A DNA stretch of 64,000 nucleotides from Tolypeutes matacus (Eukaryota; Chordata; Mammalia; Cingulata; Chlamyphoridae): NCBI GenBank assembly GCA_026826555.1, contig JAKSZT010053928.1:45657251-45721250 (forward strand). Direction: 5' to 3'. This document shows positions 1 to 11,744 of the stretch, piece after piece. Position 1 is the stretch's first letter. Each line of letters begins with the position of its first letter. Position numbers and translations under genes: made by a program. The notes below the pieces were generated by a model. That model saw only the letters and a list, made by a program, of their open reading frames with translations, searched no databases and was not told where the DNA came from.

Positions 1-544
1 TATTAACTAGATAACTACTAAAATTAAAGAGAATGATAGAAAAGGTAGATTCATTGCTTTTCCAATCCTGAGGCTGCTCATGGAAAGGAAAGGTTTAAAT
101 CAAATTCAACATAAATGTGAAATAAACAGCTAGGCATAGTTATAGGTTAAGGTCCTTATGCCAACTGATCTTTGGAAAGTATCAGAATGGATTTATGAAT
201 TTAATATAACTGTTTGTAGGGCTAGGCCATATATAGATAATCAAGAAAATGTCACAGATCTTGATTTTAGGCAGGGTTAGTTAGTCCCTCCTCTGTGCCA
301 GATGACCTTGCACTTATGTCTCTTGATGCATTTATCATATATAAATTATTTGTCCTATTAAACAGTGAGCTCATTGAGTGGCTTCTCAGTTGTACATATT
401 CAATGAAATAGTTGCTTGAAGTGAGATTGGAATCCATGTCAGTAAACACAATTACCCATAACCTGGGATAATGCAGTATTGTCCATACTTTTATGTAAAG
501 AGACATTTAGCTCTTAGGCTTTACCTAGACCAGCTTATTGTTTG
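1..544. other. Unassigned sequence
   Basis: No recognisable gene, RNA gene or repeat is visible. The reading frames are short and show no domain pattern, so I treat this as non-coding. Confidence 0.5.
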
Positions 545-735
545 GATAGTGATGATAATGGCTTATTACATCTTTACCGTGCACCAGGTTCTGTTCTAAG
601 TGCTTCTGTTCTGTTCTGAGATTCTATTATTATCCCCCGCTTTACATATGAGGAAAGTGGGCATAGAGAATTTAAGTAAGTTGCTCATGGTTACACATCT
701 AGTAAGGGGTGGACTTCTTTGGGAGCCCAATGATA
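545..735 (-). repeat. MIR-type SINE fragment
   Basis: The stretch has the antisense MIR pattern: 'gtgcaccaggttctgttct', then 'attattatccccc', then the 'gaggaaagtgggcatagag...taagttgctcatggttacac' core. MIR is an ancient tRNA-derived SINE shared by all mammals. The copy is heavily diverged, as expected for its age. A further MIR-like piece may follow at about 780-850. Confidence 0.7.
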
Positions 736-1842
736 ATAATTATACTTAAGGTAGTAACCTTGCCCTTTGTACAATCATGGCTTAATTCTTCTCAAGTGCT
801 TTACAAAATTCTCTTGAATTATTCTCATTTACTTTCTTAAAGCTGATATTAGACTGTTTCGTTTCATATGAAATATGTATATATCTGAGGATGAGTTTTA
901 TTTGTGTCTTTTGATTCAAAAGGTATAAAATTTACAGCTAAAATGATGAAATTGCACCAGAAAAACTGGGAGCAGATGCTAAGGGAACCTGAGTAAGGTC
1001 GTCAGGCTAAATGTCTGGGATGAAGGGCAAGGCGGAATTTAAACTAGGAATCGATGGTAGAGTCTCAGGATGATGAGGCACGTTTGGCAGATTCCACCTG
1101 GGAGTGGGAAGAAACAGAGTAGAGCAATCAGGACTTACATTTGTTTCAGCAAACTAGTTTTCCAAGCCATGATCAAGGGTTCCCAAAGACTCTCATCTTT
1201 ATCTTGAAAGCATCAAGTTCTTCCTATGGTAGTAGTGGTTAGTGTGAGGGGCTTGAAAGTTGGCTGCATTCCATTAATTTCAGAGGTATTTACAATTTAA
1301 ATATAGACCTGGAGATGATGGTAGAGGGAAGTAAGTGAATTTTAGGTGCCCATTAGGTGAGGCCTTTGGGGAAGGAGACACTTCATAGAATGCTTCATAT
1401 CAGGCTACCCTACATGTGCTAGTCAAATCCACCATAGTTTAAGAAAGGGATAAAGCACAAAAACAACCACTGCTCTTGGTCCCCAAAGGAAAACCATTTA
1501 CCAAAAACTGAGAAATAGTTATATATAGCAATCAATAATAATAGATAATACATAGCCTGTGTATTGTCACATTCCTTTATATCATCTTTTTAAAACATTT
1601 TTAAGCTACATAGACATTTCACTTGTTTAGAGTCCTAAAGACAAGCCAAAAAAGTCCTATTCTTGGTTCTCCTATAGTGCCTTCATGGCTGTATTTCATT
1701 TAACACTAAGGTACATAATTAGACCACAAGAGATCACAATAGCTGATACTTCTACTTCTGGAATGAGTACTTCTTCAAAGACATTGTACAGTTAAAAACA
1801 AAGATAAACTTGTAAGAGCTGATAAGTCTCTTTGATAAAATC
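736..1842. other. Unassigned sequence
   Basis: Nothing recognisable apart from possible MIR-like decay near 780-850. There is no splice-flanked open frame or known repeat that I can support. Confidence 0.4.
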
Positions 1843-1922
1843 GATTTATACCCCTATATTTTTTATGTAACATTTATATAACCTAAGTATCTTAAAAAAA
1901 ATAAAAATAAGTATATAAAAAT
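1843..1922 (+). mobile_element. Terminal fragment of L1-type 3' UTR
   Basis: The 80 bases ending in an A-rich tail share the motif 'cctatattttttatgtaaca' and 'taacctaagtatctt' with the 3' terminus of the longer element at 32310-33170. This looks like a severely 5'-truncated copy of the same LINE family. The match is short, so the call is tentative. Confidence 0.5.
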
Positions 1923-2100
1923 TTTTTTAAATGGATTTACAATCAGGGTTTACAATGCTAACTCTAAGTGCATTTTCCTTGATATTTCCACTATTGATAG
2001 TATGATGCTATAATAATTAGAAGATGTATAAAGTGCTGTTTAATTCAGCTTTATGTTGAATTATCTATTTGGTATATCTGAATATTAGTATAGCAGTATA

Positions 2101-2210
2101 TGCATGTATTATATATATAATGGTGTGGGGGGGTGTGTGTAGGGAGAGAAAGAAATAGAGAGAGGCACTGAAAGAGAGAGATAGGGGAGAAACAGAGAAA
2201 AGCATTTAAG
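2101..2210. repeat. Low-complexity GT and GA-rich tract
   Basis: A short (TA)n run is followed by G/T-rich sequence and then by GA-rich sequence with 'gagagagata'-like runs. It is simple-sequence DNA with no coding signal. Confidence 0.75.
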
Positions 2211-2326
2211 AAATCTTTTACTGAGGATGTAGAAAAGCAGAACAGAACGGGTTTGGAGACCACTCATTTAGAGGTCTGTGAGCTCATTACAGACCTCCCT
2301 ATATCTCTGCAAAAAGAGATCCTAGA

Positions 2327-2420
2327 GGGAAGTGGATGTGGCTTAAGTGGTTGGACATCAGTCTATCATATGGAAGGACCCGGGTTTGATCCCTGGGACC
2401 TCCTGGTAAAATAAAAAAAT
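2327..2420 (+). mobile_element. DAS SINE, short monomeric form
   Basis: A tRNA-derived SINE of about 94 bp. It begins 'gggaagtggatgtggctt', has a B-box-like 'gggtttgatccc', and ends in an A-rich tail. It is flanked by a perfect 14-bp target-site duplication, aaagagatcctaga, at 2313-2326 and 2421-2434. The exact duplication shows that this copy was placed by L1 machinery and is fairly young. It lacks the long linker and second arm seen in other copies here. Confidence 0.9.
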
Positions 2421-2434
2421 AAAGAGATCCTAGA

Positions 2435-3085
2435 ACCAGATGGTAAGCTCTGTGTTCGCCCACGAGGGCATGGGCCCTGCGACAACACCATAGGGCCAAA
2501 ACGGAGGTCAAATTAAAGTTCACATTTTACGTTGCATTTTTCAAGAAGTTAAGGGTTGACAATACACATATTTCTTAACTGGAGGACTACTCAAAAGTTT
2601 AATGTGCAATGAGAGTCTTTAAAAGGTGGATGTAATATTAAGCATTTACTGGATACTTGCAGAATCCTGTGTGCATATGCATGCGTGTGCATGTGTGTAG
2701 CATCTCAAGGGACTATTGCTTCATAGAATACAGTTTTGAGGAAACACTGAAGAAGAAAATTATTTCTCTCCTCACACTTAACATTTACCAACGATATTGA
2801 TTGATCCTCCAGCCAAGTACCACCTTTTCCCCATTATATCTTATAAGAAAATTTTTTCATTTTTTTCTTATAAGAAATTTTGAATTCCCTGTGGAAGCAG
2901 AAACCATAGCAACAAGATTTCAGCTTTATTTCGTTTTTTAGATAATCATTAATGGAGTTATTTTGATACTTTCTTTTTACAAGAGAGCCTTAAGCTGTAA
3001 CTACAAATGCCTTTTCAAAATTCTCTGATTTAATTTTCTTATCAGCTGAACTCTTGTTTCTTCATTTTTATGTTTTTATTTGTTT
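2435..3085. other. Unassigned AT-rich sequence
   Basis: No gene or clear repeat is visible. There is a short alternating 'gtgcatatgcatgcgtgtgc' stretch near 2670-2690 and a T-rich region towards 3085 that is the tail of the L1 downstream. Confidence 0.4.
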
Positions 3086-4057
3086 TCTTTTTTTTCTTTT
3101 TCTTTTTTTCCCAACAAGCACTTCTTTCTCTCTCCCCAGGTAAACTCTAATCTGCTTTCTACTTCGGCAAATTTGCTATTTCTATCATCTCTTATAAATG
3201 ATATCATACAATTTTTGTCCTTATTTCACTGAGCATAATGTTTCCAAGATTCTTCCATTTTGTGGCATGTCTCATAACTAATTTTTACATATAGACAAAT
3301 AATATTCCATTATGTGTATGTGCCACATTTTGTTTATCCATTCTGATGGACACTTGGTTGTTTGCAGCTTTTGGCTATGGTGAATAATGATGCTATAAAC
3401 AATGGTATACAAGTGTCTGTTTGCACCCCTGTTTTCACTCCCTTTGGGTATATAACTAGAACTAAGATTGTCAGGTCAAATTGTAATTCCATGCTTAATT
3501 TTGTGATGAACTACCATTTTGCTTTCCACAGTGACTGAACCATTTTACGTTTCTACCAACAATGCACTACAGTTCTAATTTCTCCACATCCTTCCAACAC
3601 TTATTTTCAGCCTTTTTAATAATAGCCATTCTAGCGTGTGTGAAACATTATTTCGTTGTGGTTTTAATTTGCCTTTCCCTAATGCCTAATGATGTTGAGC
3701 ATCTTTTCATACTTTTATTGACCATTTGTTTATGTCCTTTGGAGAAATACCCATTCAAGACCTTTGCCCATTTTGTAATTGCATTGTTTGTCTTTTTGTT
3801 GATACACTGTAAATGCTCTTTGTATATTCTGGGTATTAAACCTTTACTGGATATATGATTTTAAAGTATTTTCTCTAATTCTGAAAGTTTTCATTTAACT
3901 TTCTTGATAATTTCCTTATTACAAACAATTTTAATGAAATCAAATTTATCTATTTTTTCTTCTTTTTGCTCATGTTTATTTGTGTCATATCTAAGAATTC
4001 ATTACTGAATCTAAAGTTTAGAAGATTTTCCCATATGATCTTTTCTAAGACTTTTAC

Positions 4058-4338
4058 AGGGAAGCAGATGTGGCTCAAGCAATTGAGCTCCTGCCTACCA
4101 CATGGGAGGTCCAGTTTCAGTTCCTGGTGTGAACTGACATGACGGGCTGCATGGCAAGCTGATGCAATAAGCTGATGCAACAAGAGACACAACAAAGCAG
4201 GGAGCAGAGGTGGCTCCAGCAATTAGGCACTTCTCTGAGAGGTCCCAGGTTTGGTTCCCAGTGCCGCCTAAAAAAAAAAGAAGCCGATGAGCACACAACA
4301 ACCAGACATAGCAAATGCAAACAACAATGGGGTGGGAA

Positions 4339-4378
<40 letters not shown>

Positions 4379-4395
4379 AAAATCTTTTTTAAAAA
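4058..4395 (+). mobile_element. DAS SINE, dimeric, inside L1
   Basis: Two tRNA-like arms are visible: one from 'gggaagcagatgtggctc' at 4059 and a second from 'agggagcagaggtggctcc' near 4200, each followed by a B-box-like 'ggtt(t/c)' segment. The tail is an (AAAT)n run at about 4338-4380. A duplicated 'aagactttta' flanks the element (4047-4056 and 4396-4405), so it inserted into the surrounding L1 after that L1 was fixed. Confidence 0.88.
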
Positions 4396-6670
4396 AAGAC
4401 TTTTATACTTTTAGCCCTTATATTTAGGTCCCTGGTCAATTCTGAGTTGATTTTTGTATGTGATGTGAGGTAGAGGTCTAACTTCATTCTTCTGCATATG
4501 GATATCCACTTTTCCTAACACCATTTGAAGAAGAGACTGTTCTTTCCCCACTGCATGTACTTAGTATCCTTGTTAAAAATCAGTTGGCCATACATGTGTG
4601 GATCTATTTCTGGACTTTCAGTGCTGTTCCACTGATCTATTTGCATTTGTTTGTGCCAGTATCATACTATTTTGATTACAGTCAATTTGTAATATATTTG
4701 GAAATCAGGAAGTGGAGTCCTCCAGTCCATTCTTTTTCAAGATTGTTGTAGCTAATCGGGATCTCTTGCAGTTCCATACAAATTTGAGCATCCATTTTTA
4801 CATTTTTACAAAAATGGCAGCTGGAATTTTAATAGGATTTGCATTGGATTTATATATTCTTTCAGGTATTTTTATATTTGTTTTGTTATTTTTTTAACTT
4901 GACATATTAAAAATGTTAACTCTTCCAGTGCACAGACATGGGATGTCTCATCATTTATTTGGGTCTTCTTTAATTTCTTGCAACACAGTGTTTTGTAATT
5001 TTCAGTATGAAAGTCTTTTGTATCTTTAGTTAAATTTGTTTCTAGATATTTTATTCTTTTGGATGTTATTATAAATGGAATAGTTTTCTTAATTTCTACT
5101 TCGGATTTTTACCTTTCTAGTGTATAGGAACACAATTGTTTTTGGGTGGTGTTGATCTTGTACCCTGCCACTTTGCTGAATTCATTTATTATAATAGCTC
5201 TAAGAGTTTTCTTGTGAATTTCTTTGGATTTTCTATATGTAAGATCATGTCATCTGCAATTAGGATAAGTTTACTTCTTCCTTTCTAATTTGGATACATT
5301 TTATTTATTTTTCTTGCCTAATTGATCTGGCAAGACTGTCTACCACAATACAGTATTAAATAGCTGTGGTGAAACCAGGAATCCTTGTGTCTTTCCTGAT
5401 CTTGGGGGGAAAGCTTAAAGTGTTTCACCATTGAATCTGATGTTAACTGTTGGTTTTTCATAAGTAACCTTTATCATGTTGAGAAAAATCCCCTTGTATT
5501 CTTAATTTTCTGCATGTTTTTATCTAAAAAGAATGCTGCATTTTGTCTAATATCTTTTCTGCATGTATTAAGATAATCATGTTATTTTTCTTTCATTCTA
5601 ATTATGTGGTATTATTACATTGATTTTTTTGGTATGTTGAATCCTCCCTTGCATTCGTTGGATGAATTGAACTTGGTTGTGATGTATAATCTTTTTAATG
5701 TGCCATTGATTTTTAGTTTGCTAGTACTTTGTTAAGAATTTTTACATCTATTTTCATAAGGGAATCTGGTCTGTAACTTTCTTTCCTTCAGATGTCTTTA
5801 CCGGCTTTGGTATCAGAGTAATGCTGGCTTCATGGAAGGAATTAGGAAGTGTTCACTACTCTTGAATTCATTGGAAGAGATTGGGAAGGATTGGTATTCT
5901 TCTTTAATGTTAGGTAGAATTCACCAGTGAAACCATTTGGTCCTTCTTTACTTTGGTGGAAAATTTTGATTATTGATTCAATCTCGGTACTTTTTATAGG
6001 TTGCTTGTATTTTCTCTTCCTTCTTGAGTCAATTTCAGTAACTCATGTATATCTAGTAATGTTTCTATTTCTTCTAGAATATCTAGTTTGGTGGCATGCA
6101 GTTGTTCATAATATTTTTCATAAACCGTTTTTTTTCTTTGCTAGTCTAGCTAAAAGTTTGTAAATTTTATTGATTTTTGTTCAAGAACCAACTTTTTATT
6201 TTGTTTATTATCTCAACTGTTTTTCTATTCTCTTTTTCATTTATCCCTGCTCTAAACATATTTTCTCTCTTCTGCTAATTTTGGATTTGTTTTTCTTTTC
6301 TTTTCCTAGTTCTTCCAGATGTAAATTTAGGTTATTAGTTTGAGATCATTCTTCTTTTTTAGTATAGGCTATAGCTATAAATTTCCTTCTGAGCCCTGAC
6401 TTTGCTACATCCCATATGTCTTGGTATGTTTGTGTCTTTGTTTTCATTTGTGTCTAACTATTTTCTAATATCCCTTGTAATTTCTTCTTTAACACATTTG
6501 TTACTTACGAGTGTGATGTTTAATTTCTATACATTTGTAAATTTTCCAGTTTGCCTTCTGTTATTGATTTTGAGCTTCATTCCATTGTGATCAAAGAGCT
6601 TACTTTTTATGATTTCAATATTTAAAAAAAATTTTAGACTCTTCTCTTGTACCCTAATATATGGTCTATC

Positions 6671-6871
6671 CTAGAGAATGGTCTGGGTGCACTTGAAAAG
6701 AATCTGTATTCTGCTGTTGTTGGGTGTTCTATATATGTTGGCTACATCTAGTTGGTTTATAGTATTTTTCAGGTCCTCTATTTCCTTATTGATTTTATGT
6801 CTAAATGTTCTATCCAGTATTGAAAGTGGTGTATTGAAATCTCCAACTAGTATTGTAGAACTATTTCTCAA
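6671..6871 (-). pseudogene. L1 ORF2 endonuclease remnant
   Basis: The antisense frame encodes 66 residues that match the core of the L1 endonuclease: an 'ILVGDFNTPLS' block holding the catalytic Asp/Asn pair, then 'KINKEIEDLKNTINQLDVANIYRT'. In L1 this domain nicks target DNA at T/A-rich sites. The frame is cut at both ends by stops, so this is a fossil within the 3086-7364 element and not a gene. Confidence 0.85.
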
Positions 6872-8377
6872 TTTAATTCTGTCAATATTTGCTTCAGTTA
6901 TTTTGGCACTCTGCTGTTAGGTGCATATATGTTTAAAATTATTAAATCTTCTTGTTCAAGTGACTCTTTTATCAATATAAAATGTCCTTCTTTGTCTCTT
7001 GTAACTACTTTTGACTTAAAGTCCATTTTCACTGGTTTCAACCTGGCCAGCTGGTTCTCTCATGATTACTATTTGCATGAAATATTTTTTCCCATCCTTT
7101 CATTTTTAACCTGTTTGCATCTATGGATCTAAGATGGGTATCTTATAAATAGCATAGACTTGAATCATGTTTCTTTATCAATTCTGCCAATTTCTGCCAT
7201 ATGATTGGAGAATATAATCCATTTACATTTAAGGAAATTACTGATAAGGGAAGATTTACTTCTGGCTTTTGCTAATTATTTTTTGGAAGTCATATCTTTT
7301 TTGTCTCTATTTTTCTCCATTACTGTTTTCCTGTGTATTCATCTGAACTTTTCTTTTTTTTTTTAGAGAAGTTTGTAGGTGTACAGAAAAATCATGAAGG
7401 AAATACAGAGTTCCCATATATACCCCCTCACACTCAGTTTTCTTTTTTATTAACACTTTACATTAGTGTGGTACCTTTATTACAATTGATGAAAGAATAT
7501 TACTATACTTATACTATTAAGTATATTCTATAGTTTACATTAATGTTCACTGTTTGATTTGTGCAATCCTATGGTTGTTTAAAAATTTTTATTCTAATAA
7601 CGTATATGCAAACTAAAATTTCCCCTTTTAACCACATTAAAAAATATAATCCAGTGATGTTAATTACATTCAGAATGTTATGCTATCATTACCACCATCC
7701 ATTACCAAAATTTTTCCATCACCCCAGACAGAATCTTCTTATCAATTAAGCATTAACTCTCCAATTCCTACCCCCAAACTGGGCCCTGATATCTTGTATT
7801 ATAGTTTCTGATTCTATGAATTTGCTTATTCTAATTATTTCATATCAATGAGATCATCCAATATTTGTCCTTTTGTGTGTGGCTTATTTCATTCAACATC
7901 ATGTCATCAAGTTCATCCATGCTGTTACATGTGTTAGAATTTCATTCCTTTGTATGAATGAATAATATGTATATACGACACTTTGTTTTTCCATTCATCA
8001 GTTAATGGACATTTGGGTGGCTTCCATATTTTGGCAATTGTGAATAATGCCACTATGAACACTGGTGTGAAAATATCTATTTGAGTCTGTGCTTTCAATT
8101 CTTTGGGGTATATATTTAGAAGTGGGATGGCCGAGTATTAAGGTAATTCTATATTTATTTTTCTGAGGAACCATCAAACTGCGTTCCACAGTGGCTACAC
8201 CATTTTATTCTCACCAACAGGGAATTAGCATTCCTAGTTCTCCACATCTCCTAGTGGGTATGAAATGGGATTTCAATGTGGGTATGAAATAGGATTTCAA
8301 TATGGTTTTGATTTGCTTTATCCTAAAGGCTAATGATGTTGAATAACTTTTCATGTGCTTATTGGCCATTTGTATAT

Positions 8378-8865
8378 TGAGTGGGATGGCGACCACTTAC
8401 TCAAAATAAAAGTTCTGAAGACAGAGAGTTGGACTAAAGGGAGCAGTAATTTATTTCTTTCTCATGAGAAAGGGCACATGCCCAGGCCAATGGAAGCAGG
8501 CAAGTACGCGTGGTCAGTGTGAGAACAAAGATTATATAGTTTCCCTGACACAATGTCCCATTTTCCTCCTTCCCCAACCTTACCCATCTCCCATTGACTG
8601 GGAGTTGTGGGCTTACAACTGTAGGCGTGAAAACTAATCCAATCCTAAGGCAAAAAGTGTAAGGGTAAGTTCTCAGTGTCCGAGTTCATCCCCTTTACTG
8701 ACGTGGGTTTTTGGGGAAGTGACTTGAACAAGAATGTGGGAAGGTTAGATAAGTGGGAGCAGGGAAAAGTTCTGAAAAGAGACCACCTAGAATGTGGGAG
8801 GGTTAGATAAGTGGGAAAAGGGAATTCAGTTTGAGAAGAGGCCACCCTTTGTTTTATTTCTCTCA
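8378..8865 (-). mobile_element. Solo LTR, gammaretrovirus-like (ERV1 type)
   Basis: A 488-bp block starts TGAG and ends CTCA, and exactly interrupts the L1 text. It is flanked by tatat (8373-8377) and tatac (8866-8870). Read on the minus strand it has a TATA-like 'ctatataatc' (about 8531-8541) and about 80 bases downstream an AATAAA (about 8450-8455), the U3-R-U5 order of a retroviral LTR. A near-perfect 58-59 bp tandem duplication lies in U3 (8731-8788 and 8789-8847). No internal viral sequence remains, which implies LTR-LTR recombination. Confidence 0.8.
8731..8847 (-). repeat. Tandem 58-bp duplication in LTR U3
   Basis: Two adjacent units both begin 'agaatgtggga(a/g)ggtta' and end 'ccaccct'-like. 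Duplicated U3 blocks of this sort are often enhancer repeats in gammaretroviral LTRs. Their role here is inferred only from position. Confidence 0.75.
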
Positions 8866-10984
8866 TATACGTTCTGAAATGTCTGTTCAAATCCTTTGCC
8901 CATTTTAAATTGGATTGTCTTTTTGTTGTTGTGTTGTAGTTCTTTATATATTCTGGATATTAAACCCTTCTCATATATGTGATTTCCAAATATTATCTAC
9001 CATTCTTTTTACTTTTATGATGAAGTCCTGTGATGCACAAAAGTTTTTAATTTTGATAAAGTTCCATTTATTTATTTTTTCTTTTGTTGCTTGTGCTTTT
9101 GGAGTAAAGCTTACAAAAGTTCCTGAAGATGTTTCCTTATGTTTTATTCTAGGAGTTTTTTAGTTTGGTTCTTTTATTAGGTCTTTGACCCATTTTGAGT
9201 CAATTTTTGTATATGGTATGAGCTAAGGTTCCACCTTCATTGTTTTGCATACGGATATTCAATTTTCCCAGCACCATTTAATCGAGCAGACTATTGAATG
9301 TATTTGGCACCCGTGTCAAAAATCACTTGGCCATGATGTGAGGGTTCATAGAGAACTCAGTTCAATTCCATTGGTCTATATGTCAGTCTTTGTGCCAGTA
9401 CCATGCTCTTTTGATTACATAGCATTGTAGTAAGTTTAAAATCAAGAAGTGTGAGTCCTCCAAATGTGTATTTCTTTTTCAAGATGGTTTTGGCTCTTTG
9501 GGGCTCCTTACCCTACTAATAATTTGGTGAGTGACTTTTCCATTTCTGCAAAGAAGACTTGGTATTTTGATTGCAATTATATTGAATTTATAAACTGCTT
9601 TGGGTAGAATTGACATCTTAACACTATTTCATCTTCTAATCCATAAAAACTGATTGCCCTTCCATTTAGTTAGGTCTTGTAATAATATTTTGTAATTTTC
9701 TGTGTACAAGTTCTTTATATCCTTTGTTAAATTTATTCCTTTACTTGATTCTTTTAGTTTCTATTGTAAATTGAATTTTTTCTTCATATTCTCTTCAGAT
9801 TGTTCATTTTTATAGATAGAAATGCTATTGACTTTTGTGTTACTCTTGTACCCCACCACTTTGCTGAATTCATTTAATGGCTCCAATAGCTTTGTTATGA
9901 ATTTTTCCAGATTTCTGTATATATGATCATGTAATCTGCATATAGGGAAAGTTTTCAATTTGGATGGCTTTATTTCTTTTTTCTCTCTCTCTCTCTTTTT
10001 TAAAAATAATTGCTCTGGCTAGAAATTCAGTACAATGTTGAATAACAGTAGTGACAGTGGGCATCTTTGTCTTTTTCCTGATCTTAGAGGGAAAGCTTTC
10101 AGTCTTTCACTATTCAGTATGATGTTAACTGTGGGTTTTTAATACATGCTCTTTATCACATTGAGGAAGTTTCCTTGGATTCATAATTTTCTAAGTGTTT
10201 TTTTTTTTTTTTTTTTTTTTTAATCAAGAAGAGTGCTATATTTTGTCAACTAAGTAATATTTTCTGTGTCAACCAAAATAATCATGTGGTTTTTTTTTTC
10301 TTCATGGTGTATTACATTAACTGATTTTTCTTATGTTGAACCGCCTGTGCTTAGATGGGATAAACCCCATTAATCAGGGTGTATAAGCCTTTTAATGTGC
10401 TGTTAGATTTAGCTTGCTAGTATTTTCTTGAGGGTGTTTGCATCTATATTGATAAGGGATATTAGTCTTTACTTATTTTTTTCTTGTGGTATCTTTATAT
10501 GGCTTTATCAGGATGATGGCCTTATAAAATGAGTTGGGAAGTGTCCCCTCCTCTTCAGTTTTATGGAAAAGTTTGAGCGGGACTGGTGTTAATTCTTCTT
10601 GGAATGTTTTATAAAAGCCTCCTGTGAAGCCATCTGGTCCTGGACTTCTCTATGTTGGGAGGTTTCTGATTACTGATTTAATCTTTTTACTTGTTCTTCT
10701 GTTGAGATCTTCTATTTCTTCTTGAGTCAGTGTTGTTTATTTTGTGTGTTTCTAGAAATCTGTCCATTTCATTTGGTTATCTAATTTGTTTTGGTACAAT
10801 TGTTTGTAGTATCTTTTAATAATCCTTTTATATTGGTTGATTCGGTAATAATGTACCACCTTTCATTTCTGATTTTAGTTATTTACATCCTCTCTTTTTA
10901 TTGTCGGTCTAGCTAAATGTTTGTCAATTTTATCTGTCCTTTCAAAGAACCAACTTTTGTTTCAATGATTCTTTTTTTTTTTTT

Positions 10985-11744
10985 CAATGAAAACATTTAT
11001 TGCTCAGTGTACACTTCAAACCCTTTGATTTTGTACATCATGCAAGATGAATGACCTCACGCGTGGTTGTCTAACTGCTCATTGTAACTACCTTTTCTGA
11101 GATGATTATTCATTTAAATAATTACACTGACTGCAGTAGTAAAAAGAATTCAGGGAAATGACTCTCAACAAAGCAAAACACTATGTAGCACATATGAAAG
11201 TTTGGTTCATTCTCTCGGTATTTAATTCTCTCTCCTAATCTCTCCATTTTGGAAGACTTATTTACAAAAATGACTGCTTTTTGTATGTACATCTACAGGC
11301 ACTCCATCTGATGAAGAGAAGCTACAAGAATAAAGTTTCAAATAGTTTCATAGGGTTTGGTTAATTCCAAACAGAGCACTACCCTTTTATTTAAAATGTT
11401 CATTCTTTCAATAAAGCATCTCTTCAGGAAGATGATTTTGCTTCTATGAAAATGGAGTTGATCTCTGATAACCTTTTTGGGCTGGGGCTGATTATTATTT
11501 ACATATCAGCCAAGTTGTTTTCATTAAGTGGAAAGGAGCACAAGTTCCTGCATGCTTGAAGGGACTCAGGGATAACCTGAACTCAGCTATGACACTGAGT
11601 TTCCTCAGCAGTTGCAGTTCTGATAGCACTTCCAGCACTAAAACCGGAGCACAGGGAAACTCACCTCCTTGAAATAACCAGTGCCTCCAGAGAAAATGGA
11701 ATTCCACATTTCCTACTTCCACATTCAAGTCAATTGACCGTGAT
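10985..11744 (-). pseudogene. Unique 3' part of retrocopy, parent unknown
   Basis: About 760 bases lie between the poly(A) end and the MaLR segment. On the minus strand it ends 'gagcaataaatgttttcatt' before the A-tail. A 77-residue minus-strand frame (11495-11728) has no domain I know. It reads as untranslated RNA, for example the 3' UTR of a spliced mRNA or lncRNA. Confidence 0.55.

Larger units (their letters stand above)
3086..7364 (-). mobile_element. LINE-1, antisense, 3' UTR plus ORF2
   Basis: The plus strand shows the classic antisense L1 reading order: T-rich tail, 3' UTR phrases such as 'tgaataatgatgctataaac' and 'ttctttatatattctgg'-like runs, then the ORF2 reverse-transcriptase region (5380-5960) and the endonuclease region (6600-7200). 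ORF2 is broken by many stops and shifts, so no protein is made. A DAS SINE interrupts it at 4058-4395. The copy stops near 7364, where a T-run marks the poly(A) tail of the next L1. The rest of its 5' half is not seen anywhere in the window. Confidence 0.88.

Noticed and set aside
8731..8847. Two-unit repeat as a stand-alone satellite
   Set aside because: It is confined to the U3 part of one LTR.
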